A stretch of DNA of 35,612 nucleotides, from assembly GCA_036380435.1 (NCBI GenBank), contig DASVES010000223.1:1-35612 (forward strand). Reading direction: 5' to 3'. A program made the position numbers and the translations under genes. Positions within the stretch are counted from its first letter, which is position 1; the number at the start of each line of letters is the position of its first letter. The notes below the pieces were generated by a model. That model was not told the DNA's origin. It did not search any database and saw nothing but the letters and a program-made list of their open reading frames with translations. The DNA is from DASQDT01 sp036380435 (GTDB lineage Bacteria; Acidobacteriota; Blastocatellia; Pyrinomonadales; Pyrinomonadaceae). Positions 28,233-35,612 of this stretch are shown here, piece after piece.

Positions 28233-30590
28233 ATGTCTCTCCTCTTCGCCGCCACCCTCTTCCTGAGCGCGGCGCTGCTGTTCTGGGTTCAGCCGCTCGT
28301 GGCGAAGATGCTGCTGCCGCTCCTCGGCGGGACGCCGGCCGTCTGGAACACCTGCCTGCTCTTCTTCCAGTTCGTGCTCCTCGCCGGCTATGCCTACGCC
28401 CTCGCCCTCACCCGCTGGCTCTCCACACGCGCACAAGTCTTCCTCCATGTTGCGCTGCTCATCGTGGCGGCTGTGAGTTTGCCTGTGGGCCTGCCGGGGT
28501 CGGCCGTCGAAGGCGTGCCCGAAGGGGGCGAGCCGGTGTGGTGGCTGCTCGTGACGCTTGCGGCGAGCGTGGGGCTGCCGTTCTTCGCTTTGTCGGCGAC
28601 GGCGCCGCTGCTGCAAAGGTGGTTCTCGAAGACACGCGACCCGCGCGCCCGCGACCCCTACTTCCTCTACGCGGCAAGTAACGCCGGCAGCCTCGTCGCG
28701 CTCGTCGGCTTCCCCCTCGTCGCCGAGCCGAACCTGCGCCTCGCCGGGCAGGGCCGCGCGTGGGCCGCCGGCTACGCCGCGCTCGTCCTGCTCCTCGCCG
28801 CCTGCGCGTTCGCGTTATTGCGCTCAGGCCCCGCGGAGGTGAACGCGACGGCCGCGAAGCCGCGCGACGAAGACGACGCTTCTTCGGACGACGCCGACAA
28901 CGACGCGGATACCGAAACGCTGACAAAGCTCCGACGCCTGCGCTGGGCGTTTCTCGCCTTCGTGCCTTCGAGTCTCGTGCTCGGTGTGACGACTTACATC
29001 ACGACGGACGTGGCGGCCGTGCCGCTGTTGTGGGTCGTTCCGCTCGCGCTCTATCTGCTCACGTTCGTCATCGCCTTCTCGCGCGGACGGCTCCTCGACG
29101 GGCGGCTCGCCGACCGGCTCCTGCCCGGCGCGGCCATCCTCCTGACGGTCGTCTATCTCTCGGGCGCGACCGAGCCGGCGTGGTTCCTCGTCTTAGTCCA
29201 TCTCGTCTTTCTCTACATCGCCGCGCTCGCCTGCCACCGACGCCTCGCCGACGACCGCCCCGCCCCGCGCCATCTCGCCGAGTTCTTCCTGTGGGTCGCC
29301 GTGGGCGGCGCGCTGGGCGGTCTCTTCAACGCGCTGCTCGCGCCTCTGCTCTTCGACACCATCGTCGAGTATCCGCTCGCCGTCGTCTTAGCCTGCCTCG
29401 CGCGCGTCCCCTTTGGCGCGCGGAAGAGCCGCACGACGCCGGGCGCGCAACGCGGCGACGGCGGCGGCGCGGCGCTCGACGACTCAAACGAATTGCGCCG
29501 AGAAGAAGACGACGCGCGGAGCAGGGAAGAGAGACGCGCGCGCGTGCTCGACGTGTTGTTGCCGGCGGCGTTCGGCGTCGCGGTCGCCGTGCTCACGGGG
29601 GTCGTGACGATGTTGGAGATGGGGAGCGTCGAGCGCCTCGCCATCTCGCTCGGCCTGCCGCTGCTCATCATCAACCACGTCTTCCAGCGCCGCCCCGTGC
29701 GCTTCGCCCTCGCGCTCGGCGCCGTCATGCTCTCCACTTTTCTGCTGACCGACGGCGGCGCCAACACGCTCCACGCCGAGAGGAATTTCTACGGCGTCGT
29801 GCGCGTCATGCAGGATGCGAGCAACGACACGCTGCGTCTGCACCACGGCAGCACCATCCACGGGCGACAGTTCGCCGACCCGGCGCGCGCCTGCGAGCCG
29901 CTTTCTTACTATCACCCCACGGGGCCGCTCGGCTCACTCTTCGAGACCTTCGAGACGCGCGCCGGAGCCACGGCCGCCACGTCGCCGCACGTCGCGGCCG
30001 TCGGTCTCGGCACAGGCGCCGTCGTCGCCTATTCGCGGCCCGGCCAGAGTTGGACGTTCTACGAAATCAACCCCGAGATCGTCCGCCTCGCGCGCGACAC
30101 GAACGCGTTCACCTACCTGCGCGACTGCGCGCGCGCGCCCGCCGTGGTCGTCCTCGGCGACGCGCGCTTGCAGATGCGCGGCGCGCCCGAGTCGCACTAC
30201 GGCCTCATCCTCCTCGATGCCTTCAGCTCCGATGCCGTCCCCGCGCACCTGCTGACCAGAGAAGCCCTCGACCTCTATCTCTCGAAGCTCGCGCCGGGCG
30301 GCCTCATCGCCTTCCACGTCTCGAACCGCGGCCTCGACCTGCACGCCGTCGTCGGCGGACTCGCCCGCGACGCGGGACTCGCCGCGCTCGTCTTCGACGA
30401 CCCGAGCTTCGACAACGCGAGCGGCAAGGAGCCTTCCGAGTGGGTCGTCGTCGCCCGCCGCCCCGAAGACCTCTCGACACTCGCTCTCAAACCGAACTGG
30501 CAGCCGCTGAATGAAAGTCCGCGCCGCCGCTTCGCGGTCTGGCGCGACGACTTCTCTGACATCATCAGCGTCTTTAAGTGGGGCGGGTAA
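28233..30590 (+). CDS. Fused polytopic membrane / spermidine synthase-like protein
   Basis: This is a 785-aa protein. ATG 28233 is chosen from the family N-terminus (MSLLFAATLFLSAALLFWVQ, then PLVAKMLLPLLGGTPAVWNT); a TTG at 28221 would lie inside the repeat, and no Shine-Dalgarno is present. Residues 1-520 contain about ten or more membrane helices, interrupted by charged loops (about 205-235 and 405-435). Residues 530-785 form a spermidine-synthase-like Rossmann domain: VAAVGLGTGAVVAYSRPGQ, FYEINPEIVRLARD (acidic residue for cofactor ribose), VVLGDARLQM and YGLILLDAFSSDAVPAHLLT. These fused proteins are frequent in acidobacteria; aminopropyl transfer has not been shown for most, and the substrate is unknown. 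Confidence 0.88.
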   Translation: MSLLFAATLFLSAALLFWVQPLVAKMLLPLLGGTPAVWNTCLLFFQFVLLAGYAYALALTRWLSTRAQVFLHVALLIVAAVSLPVGLPGSAVEGVPEGGEPVWWLLVTLAASVGLPFFALSATAPLLQRWFSKTRDPRARDPYFLYAASNAGSLVALVGFPLVAEPNLRLAGQGRAWAAGYAALVLLLAACAFALLRSGPAEVNATAAKPRDEDDASSDDADNDADTETLTKLRRLRWAFLAFVPSSLVLGVTTYITTDVAAVPLLWVVPLALYLLTFVIAFSRGRLLDGRLADRLLPGAAILLTVVYLSGATEPAWFLVLVHLVFLYIAALACHRRLADDRPAPRHLAEFFLWVAVGGALGGLFNALLAPLLFDTIVEYPLAVVLACLARVPFGARKSRTTPGAQRGDGGGAALDDSNELRREEDDARSREERRARVLDVLLPAAFGVAVAVLTGVVTMLEMGSVERLAISLGLPLLIINHVFQRRPVRFALALGAVMLSTFLLTDGGANTLHAERNFYGVVRVMQDASNDTLRLHHGSTIHGRQFADPARACEPLSYYHPTGPLGSLFETFETRAGATAATSPHVAAVGLGTGAVVAYSRPGQSWTFYEINPEIVRLARDTNAFTYLRDCARAPAVVVLGDARLQMRGAPESHYGLILLDAFSSDAVPAHLLTREALDLYLSKLAPGGLIAFHVSNRGLDLHAVVGGLARDAGLAALVFDDPSFDNASGKEPSEWVVVARRPEDLSTLALKPNWQPLNESPRRRFAVWRDDFSDIISVFKWGG

Positions 30591-30615
30591 AAAGTACCGC
30601 GAGCAAGTAGCGTGA

Positions 30616-30710
30616 AACAGTACCGCGAGCGGTAGCGAGCGGGTGCTGCTGTGATGAGAGACACGCCACGCGCACGTGAGACCCGCGAGGCTACCGCTCG
30701 CGGTACTGTT
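30616..30710. repeat. REP/MITE-like inverted repeat, copy 2 (with adjacent partial arm)
   Basis: The left arm 30616-30644 and right arm 30681-30710 share the arm sequence of copy 1 (AACAGTACCGCGAGCGGTAG at the outer end; inner CGGGT/ACCCG). A partial extra left arm (AGTACCGCGAGCAAGTAGCG) lies at 30593-30612. It fills the 132-nt gap between the convergent spermidine-synthase-like and TPR genes, where it could act as a bidirectional terminator. Confidence 0.85.
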
Positions 30711-30722
30711 GCCAGCGCGGCG

Positions 30723-31628
30723 TCAGGGGAGCTTGCCGCCGGAGGCCGAAGCCCCGCCGGGCGTAGTCACGAGTTTGTCTTGATGGATGCGTCTGAAGAG
30801 GCGGGTCGCCAGCTCGGGGTCGTGAGATTGGAGCGCGCGGTGCTGTTCGAGCGCCGCTTTTTTGTCGCCGGCTTCGGCGTAAAGCAGACCGAGGCGATAG
30901 TGGGCTAAGGCGAGGTCAGGCTTGAGGCGGAGCGCCTGTTTGAAAGACTCGACGGCCTCGTCGCGCCGACCCGAACGGGAGCAGGCGTCGCCGCGCCGGT
31001 AGTGCAACTCCGCCGACGCGGGGTCGAGTTCGAGTGCGCGTCGGAAGGACGCGGCGGCCTCTTCGTAGCGGCCGGTGTCCGCGTAGACGACGCCGAGGTT
31101 GCCGTGCCCGGTGGAGAAGTCGGGCCTGATGCGGACGGCCTCCTTCAGATGCGCGATGGCCTCGGCGACGCGCCCGAGCTTGTGATAAGCGGCGCCCAGA
31201 TCGCTATGCGCCTCGACCGACGCCGCGTCGAGACGCAGCACCTCCTTGAGCGAGGCGACCGCCTGCTCGTGCATCCCCAGAGAGATATACAACCCGCCGA
31301 GGTTGAAGTGGGCCGGCGCGGAGTCGGGCCGGAGTCGGACGGCGCGGCGGCAGGCGTCGAGCGCTTCCTCGTGCAGGTGTAGCTTCGACGCCGCCACGCA
31401 CAGCCCCGCCTGCGCCTCCGACAGATTGGGGTCGAGCGCGGCGGCTCGCCGGAACGAATCGACGGCCTCCGCGAGACGGCCCCGGTTGTGTTGCTCGACG
31501 GCGCTGAGGTAAGAGGCGACGGCCTGCGTCTGTGCGGGCGACGGGGGAGCGGTCTTCTGCGCCGTCGTGGTCTGTGCGGCCAACGCGACGAACAGGAAGG
31601 CGGCCGGACGAAGGGACGGCGCGCGCAT
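30723..31628 (-). CDS. Secreted TPR-repeat protein
   Basis: This is a 301-aa protein. ATG 31628 has GGGAG close upstream; ATG 31646 has no site. A signal peptide (FLFVALAAQTTTAQ) is followed by about seven 34-residue TPR units from residue 33 to 275. Examples are LSAVEQHNRGRLAEAVDSFR; AHFNLGGLYISLGMHEQAVA; AHSDLGAAYHKLGRVAEAIA; GHGNLGVVYADTGRYEEAAA; and AHYRLGLLYAEAGDKKAALE. The W-L-G-Y-A-F-A-P pattern is well kept, ending each unit in RxxPD or LDPxx. A TPR scaffold in the periplasm or envelope binds protein partners; none can be named. The C-terminal GGASASGGKLP tail is short and flexible. It is divergent from the TonB-dependent receptor gene. Confidence 0.88.
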   Translation of the reverse strand: MRAPSLRPAAFLFVALAAQTTTAQKTAPPSPAQTQAVASYLSAVEQHNRGRLAEAVDSFRRAAALDPNLSEAQAGLCVAASKLHLHEEALDACRRAVRLRPDSAPAHFNLGGLYISLGMHEQAVASLKEVLRLDAASVEAHSDLGAAYHKLGRVAEAIAHLKEAVRIRPDFSTGHGNLGVVYADTGRYEEAAASFRRALELDPASAELHYRRGDACSRSGRRDEAVESFKQALRLKPDLALAHYRLGLLYAEAGDKKAALEQHRALQSHDPELATRLFRRIHQDKLVTTPGGASASGGKLP

Positions 31629-31780
31629 GTGACTCTCCCTCTTCATTGAGACCGAAAACCGGGGCGGCGAGGCGTGCGGCTTAAATCTTATCTTTGAAAC
31701 GTCTGTCCTGATTTATGGGCGGCACTCTACTGCCGTGCGGGAGGGAAGTCAACGGTTTGAAAATGTACGGGCGCTGAGGG

Positions 31781-31873
31781 CACAGTACCGCGAGCAGTAG
31801 CGAGCGGGTCTCGCGTGCGCGGTGCGGGCTTTTCATTGTAGGCACACCCGCTCGCTACCGCTCGCGGTACTGT
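31781..31873. repeat. REP/MITE-like inverted repeat, copy 3 (best conserved)
   Basis: The left arm 31781-31809 and right arm 31846-31873 match at 27 of 28 paired positions (ACAGTACCGCGAGC at the outer end, AGCGAGCGGGT inner). The spacer between the arms differs from that in the other copies. It sits in a divergent promoter region here, unlike copies 1 and 2, which separate convergent genes. Confidence 0.88.
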
Positions 31874-31890
31874 TCCACCTAACTCCAGGC

Positions 31891-31906
31891 TGGCACATAT
31901 CGTGCA
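31891..31906 (+). promoter_or_regulatory. Sigma-54-like -24/-12 promoter upstream of the TonB-dependent receptor
   Basis: TGGCACATATCGTGCA matches the sigma-54 consensus TGGCACG-N4-TTGCW with the required 10 nt between GG and GC; the mismatches are A for G after TGGCAC and G for T in the -12 element. It lies about 290 nt before the receptor start. No activator gene is in the window, so this rests on sequence alone. Confidence 0.4.
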
Positions 31907-32199
31907 ATCATAAAAAATAAGAAAGCGCGAATAAGTTTTCTCGCCCGCGCCGCACGTCAACACCCGCACCGCCAGACTAAATCTCACACACGTAACACCT
32001 TGCCAACTCACGCCCGCACTCGGCACAGACCTTGCCATGTTGAGAGCGCGCGCGGCCGTCCCTTCCGGCTCCGAACCCTTTGCCGAAAGGTTGTCGTCCG
32101 GCCGCGCGCTCAGTACCCGGAAGAGCCTACATGAACCAAGGGCAGTAAAAGACCGCGCCGCTTTAACACGAAGGGCGCGCAAGATGTGAGGAGATGTTT

Positions 32200-35100
32200 A
32201 TGTCAATCAAAAAATGGATGCTCACGGCCCTCTTGCTGTGCGCGTGCGGAGCATCGGCGCTGGCGCAGACCGAGACCGGACAGATTACGGGGAAGGTCTT
32301 AGACCCGAACGGCGCACTGGTCGCCGGAGCGGCCGCGACCGTCAAGTCAGTCGAGACGGGCCGCGAGCGCGCCGCCACCACTAACGAGGAGGGCGTCTAC
32401 ATCGTCGCCAATCTCCAGAGCGGCCTCTACGACGTGACCGTCAACGCCACGGGGTTCGCCCCGAGCACGCAGCGCGTGCAGGTGACCGTCGGCTCGCAGG
32501 TCTCCGTGGAGACGGCGCTCACCATCTCAGCCATCCCCGGCGAGACCGTGGAAGTTGTCGCCGGCGGCGGCGTGGAAGTGAACACGCAGACGCAGGAACT
32601 TTCCACCGTCGTCTCCGGCGCGCAGATCAGGGAGCTGCCGACCGTCACGCGCAACCCCTATAACCTCGTGCAACTCTCCGGCAACGCCGCGACCGATGAC
32701 CCCACCACCTCACAGAACGACACCGCCGGCACGGCCACCTACCGCGGCGCCGGCGCATCCTTGAACGGCCTGCGCGCGGCCTCGACCAACATCCTCTTAG
32801 ACGGCGCTGACAACAACAATTCCTACACGGCGCAGGTCGGCCAGTCGATTCCGCTCGACGCCGTGCAGGAGTTCCGCGTCATCTCCAGCAACTTCACGGC
32901 CGAGTACGGACGCGCTTCGGGCGGCATCGTCAACGTGGCGACGCGCGCCGGCTCGAACCAGTTCCACGGCACGGCCTACGCCTTCAATCGCCTCTCGCGT
33001 CTCGCCTCGAACGGGTTCGCCAACAACGCCCTCGGCGTCGAGCGCGGCGTCTTCACGCGCAACCAGTTCGGCTACTCGGCCGGCGGCCCCGTCATCAAGA
33101 ACAAGTTGTTCTTCTTCAACTCGACGGAGTGGACGCGCGTGCGCTCGACGGGCGAGCTGACCTCTTTCGTCCCGACCTCGGAACTCATCGGGCTGTCGGC
33201 CGCGAACACGCGCGACTTCTTCAGCGCCTACAACGTCAGCGCCCGGCCGACGGGCCGCACCGTCTCGGCCGCCGACCTCGGCGGCATCAGCGGCATCCCC
33301 GGCGCCACCCCGGCCTTCCGCGAAGTGGCCTTCACCGTCCCGACCGACCTCGGCGGCGGCTTCCCGCAAAACGATGTCTCGACCGTTACCCGCATCGACT
33401 GGAACATCAACGACCGCACGCAGCTCTATGGCCGCTACGCCCTACAGGATCAGATTCTCTTCGAGGGCGCCGGCGCGTTCAGTCCCTATGAGGGCTTCAA
33501 CACGCCGACCTCGCAGTTCAACCAGAACGCGCTCCTGTCTTTGACGCGCACCTTCTCGCAAAACCTCGTCTCCACGTCGAAGGTTGCCTTCAACCGCGTC
33601 AACTCGCAGAACCCGCTCGGCGCGCAGCCCGCCGGCCCGACCCTCTACGTGTTTGAGAACGTGGCGGCAGCCATTCCGGGCACGGCCACGGCCATCGCGT
33701 TCCCCGGCTATCTGCCGTTCAATCCCGGCAGCGCCATCCCGGCCGGCGGCCCCTCTAACCAGTTGCAGTTCTATCAGGACTTCAACTACCAGCGCGGCAA
33801 CCACCAGTTCCGCTTCGGCGGCAACTACATCAACATCCAGCAGAACCGCACCTTCGGCGCCTTCCAGAACTCCGTGCTCACGCTCGGCAACACCTTGAAT
33901 CAGGCGCTCAACAACTTGGTCGCCGGCCAGCTCCTCAAGTTTCAGGGCGCGGTCGATCCGCAGGGCAACTTCCCCGGCGACTTCGTCACCACGCCGCTCG
34001 GGCCGCCCAGCTTCAGCCGCAGCAACGTCTATAACGAGTGGGCCGCTTACCTCAACGACTCGTTCCGCGTGCTCCCGAACGTCACCTTGAACCTCGGCGT
34101 GCGCTACGAGTACTTCGGCGTGCAGCACAACAAGAATGCGCGGCTCGACTCGAACTTCTACTTCGGCGAGGGCGCGACCATTCAGGAGCGCATCCGCAAC
34201 GGCAGCGTGCAGATCGCCGAAGACAGCCCCGTCGGCGGCCTCTGGGCGCCCGACAAGAACAACTTCGCGCCGCGTCTCGGCATCGCCTGGGACATCACCG
34301 GCGACGGCCGCACGGCCCTGCGCGGAGGCTACGGAGTGGCCTACGAGCGCAACTTCGGCAACGTCACCTTCAACGTCATTCAGAACCCGCCCAACTACGC
34401 CGTCGTGGCCGTCACGGCCGGCGCGGAAGTGGACTCCATCCCGCTCTCCGGCAACAACGCCGGCCCGCTCGCCGGCAGCGGCACCACGCTCCGCTTGCCG
34501 ACGACCTCGCTTCGGAACGTGCGCCCCGACATCCGCAACGCCTACGCGCACTTCTACAGCGCCTCGTTCGAGCGTGAGCTGGGCCGCAACACCGTGGCGT
34601 CGGTCGAGTACTCTGGCTCTTCGGGGCGCAAGCTCTACTCGCTGGAGAACTACAACCGCGTCGGCGCGGGGCCGGTCTTCCTCGGCAGCAACGCCGTGAC
34701 GCCGACCGGCGGCGCCTCGTCGCGTCTGAACGGCCAGTACTCGAACGCCAACACGCGCGGCAACGGCGGCTACTCGAACTACAACGCCCTGATTCTGGGC
34801 TTCGAGAGCAACAGCTTCCGCTCGTCGGGTCTCCAGTTCACGGCCCGCTACACGCTGTCGTCGGCGAAGGACAACCTGAGTTCGACCTTCTCCGACTCGA
34901 ACGCCAACTTCAACCTCGGCCTGCTCGACCCGTTCGACCCCTCACTCGATTACGGCTACGCCGACTACGACGCGCGCCATCGCTTCGTCGCCAGCTTCAA
35001 CTACGAAGTGCCCTACTTCGACCGGCTCGAAAGCAAGTTCGCGCGCCACGTCCTCGGCGGCTTCTCGCTGACGGGCATCTTCAACGCGCGCACCGGCAAC

Positions 35101-35607
35101 CCGTTCACCCTCGTCGATTGCACGAGCGGCGCGGGCGGCCTCTGTCACCGCTACATTCCGGGCGGGAGCGCCGGCATCTCCGGCTCGGACAATCCGCGCT
35201 CGGTCGGCGCCAACGCCTTCGCCTACATCGACGTGCCCGCCGGCGTCGTCTACACCAACCCGGTCGCGGGCAACGGCGCGTTGCCGCCATTCCCCGCGGA
35301 GATGAGCGCCCGCAACGCCTTCCGCGGCCCCGGCTACTGGAACTTCGACGCCGGCCTCTACAAGCGCATCAGGTTCTCGGAGAAGTACGCCTTGCAGCTT
35401 CGTCTCGAAGCCTTCAACGTCTTCAACCACTCGAACCTGTTCATCGCGCCGGGCGGCGCCCTCGACCTCAGCCAGTTTCACAACTTCGACGCCGACGGCA
35501 ACCTCATTAACACCCAGCCCGGCTACGCCACCGCCCAGCGCGGCGTCTTCCCGAGCGGCAACCTCGAGCGGCGCAACGTGCAGCTCGCGGTCAAGTTCAT
35601 CTTCTAA
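32200..35607 (+). CDS. Oar-like TonB-dependent outer-membrane receptor with carboxypeptidase-regulatory-like domain
   Basis: This is a 1135-aa protein. ATG 32200 is preferred over ATG 32194, because GAGGAG (32188-32193) has a proper 6-nt spacer only to the second. Signal peptide: MLTALLLCACGASALAQ. Residues 23-100 are a CarboxypepD_reg-like beta-sandwich (GQITGKVLDPNGALVAGAAA, YIVANLQSGLYDVTVNATGF). A plug-like region has LNGLRAASTNILLDGADNNN and VQEFRVISSNFTAEYGRASG. The rest is beta-barrel (YNEWAAYLNDSFRVLPNVTL; LNLGVRYEYFGVQHNK; FAPRLGIAWDITGDGRTALR), ending NVQLAVKFIF with the aromatic outer-membrane sorting residue. Acidobacteria carry many such receptors; the ligand (oligosaccharide or peptide) is unknown. 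The gene is complete, ending 5 nt before the window edge. Confidence 0.92.
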   Translation: MSIKKWMLTALLLCACGASALAQTETGQITGKVLDPNGALVAGAAATVKSVETGRERAATTNEEGVYIVANLQSGLYDVTVNATGFAPSTQRVQVTVGSQVSVETALTISAIPGETVEVVAGGGVEVNTQTQELSTVVSGAQIRELPTVTRNPYNLVQLSGNAATDDPTTSQNDTAGTATYRGAGASLNGLRAASTNILLDGADNNNSYTAQVGQSIPLDAVQEFRVISSNFTAEYGRASGGIVNVATRAGSNQFHGTAYAFNRLSRLASNGFANNALGVERGVFTRNQFGYSAGGPVIKNKLFFFNSTEWTRVRSTGELTSFVPTSELIGLSAANTRDFFSAYNVSARPTGRTVSAADLGGISGIPGATPAFREVAFTVPTDLGGGFPQNDVSTVTRIDWNINDRTQLYGRYALQDQILFEGAGAFSPYEGFNTPTSQFNQNALLSLTRTFSQNLVSTSKVAFNRVNSQNPLGAQPAGPTLYVFENVAAAIPGTATAIAFPGYLPFNPGSAIPAGGPSNQLQFYQDFNYQRGNHQFRFGGNYINIQQNRTFGAFQNSVLTLGNTLNQALNNLVAGQLLKFQGAVDPQGNFPGDFVTTPLGPPSFSRSNVYNEWAAYLNDSFRVLPNVTLNLGVRYEYFGVQHNKNARLDSNFYFGEGATIQERIRNGSVQIAEDSPVGGLWAPDKNNFAPRLGIAWDITGDGRTALRGGYGVAYERNFGNVTFNVIQNPPNYAVVAVTAGAEVDSIPLSGNNAGPLAGSGTTLRLPTTSLRNVRPDIRNAYAHFYSASFERELGRNTVASVEYSGSSGRKLYSLENYNRVGAGPVFLGSNAVTPTGGASSRLNGQYSNANTRGNGGYSNYNALILGFESNSFRSSGLQFTARYTLSSAKDNLSSTFSDSNANFNLGLLDPFDPSLDYGYADYDARHRFVASFNYEVPYFDRLESKFARHVLGGFSLTGIFNARTGNPFTLVDCTSGAGGLCHRYIPGGSAGISGSDNPRSVGANAFAYIDVPAGVVYTNPVAGNGALPPFPAEMSARNAFRGPGYWNFDAGLYKRIRFSEKYALQLRLEAFNVFNHSNLFIAPGGALDLSQFHNFDADGNLINTQPGYATAQRGVFPSGNLERRNVQLAVKFIF

Positions 35608-35612
35608 CTTCG

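Larger units (their letters stand above)
31629..32199. other. Long divergent intergenic region with REP copy 3 and a sigma-54-like promoter
   Basis: These 571 nt separate the leftward TPR gene and the rightward receptor. No gene is supported. The region holds the REP-like copy at 31781-31873, a sigma-54-like sequence at 31891-31906, an AT-rich patch (31907-31935) and a leader of about 290 nt before the receptor ATG in which I see no further clear structure. Confidence 0.6.

Noticed and set aside
28760..30514. 584-codon frame overlapping the spermidine-synthase-like gene in another phase
   Set aside because: Arg/Pro/His-rich shadow sequence; the overlapped frame has membrane helices and a Rossmann motif.
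33442..34551. 369-codon minus-strand frame within the TonB-dependent receptor
   Set aside because: Val/Glu/Ala-rich shadow of a beta-barrel gene; no start signal or motif.

Overview
The window is dense, high-GC bacterial chromosome with short intergenic gaps. Several features point to an Acidobacteriota, most likely class Blastocatellia (Pyrinomonadaceae-like): a very large TonB-dependent receptor with an N-terminal carboxypeptidase-regulatory-like domain, a protein built from the ends of the 'VWFA-related Acidobacterial' family, a fused membrane/spermidine-synthase-like protein, and bacillithiol-type genes (bshA, bshB1). This assignment is inferred from gene content; there is no rRNA or other marker gene here.

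Layout. 1-1684 (minus): three small membrane-associated stress-type proteins (DUF883-like, phage-holin-superfamily-like, DUF3618-like; the last runs off the left edge). 1990-10402 (plus): a tripartite RND efflux locus with TetR regulator, periplasmic adaptor, inner-membrane pump and TolC-like outer-membrane factor; a small antisense coiled-coil gene lies between adaptor and pump. 10438-11296: a small unknown gene and a DUF4442 hotdog protein. 11290-14333 (minus): EEP-family phosphodiesterase, lipid kinase and metallo-beta-lactamase-fold protein. 14503-16478 (plus): 2H phosphoesterase (LigT-like), ZapA and BshB1-type deacetylase. 16567-21584 (minus): secreted SUMF1-fold protein and two tandem paralogues of an unrecognised secreted family. 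21877-22449 (minus): Nfu-type Fe-S protein. 22657-24846 (plus): candidate small RNA or leader, bshA and endonuclease III. 25133-26604 (plus): zinc-ribbon/TonB-C fusion and NYN nuclease. 26674-27120 (minus): FKBP isomerase. 27280-30590 (plus): VWA-less protein and spermidine-synthase-like membrane protein. 30723-31628 (minus): TPR protein. 32200-35607 (plus): Oar-like TonB-dependent receptor.

The most unusual signal is between the genes. Six loci carry tandem 7-bp repeats. Five different heptamer families are represented, and at five of the six loci the repeats form long inverted repeats placed tightly between a stop codon and the next gene. One is a perfect 34-bp hairpin ending one base before the bshA start codon; another is a perfect 31-bp hairpin filling the gap between two genes and including the upstream stop codon. 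A second repeat family (three copies of an inverted repeat of about 95 bp starting CACAGTACCGCGAGCGG) is REP/MITE-like, and one copy supplies the C-terminus of a gene. A third element (13355-13518) is a single multi-hairpin structure upstream of the lipid kinase. Upstream of bshA a promoter, a C-rich-loop hairpin and a strong intrinsic terminator together suggest a small RNA of about 80 nt or a terminated leader.

No tRNA, rRNA, CRISPR array, transposase or phage module was seen. Function calls rest on motifs read by eye, without database searches.
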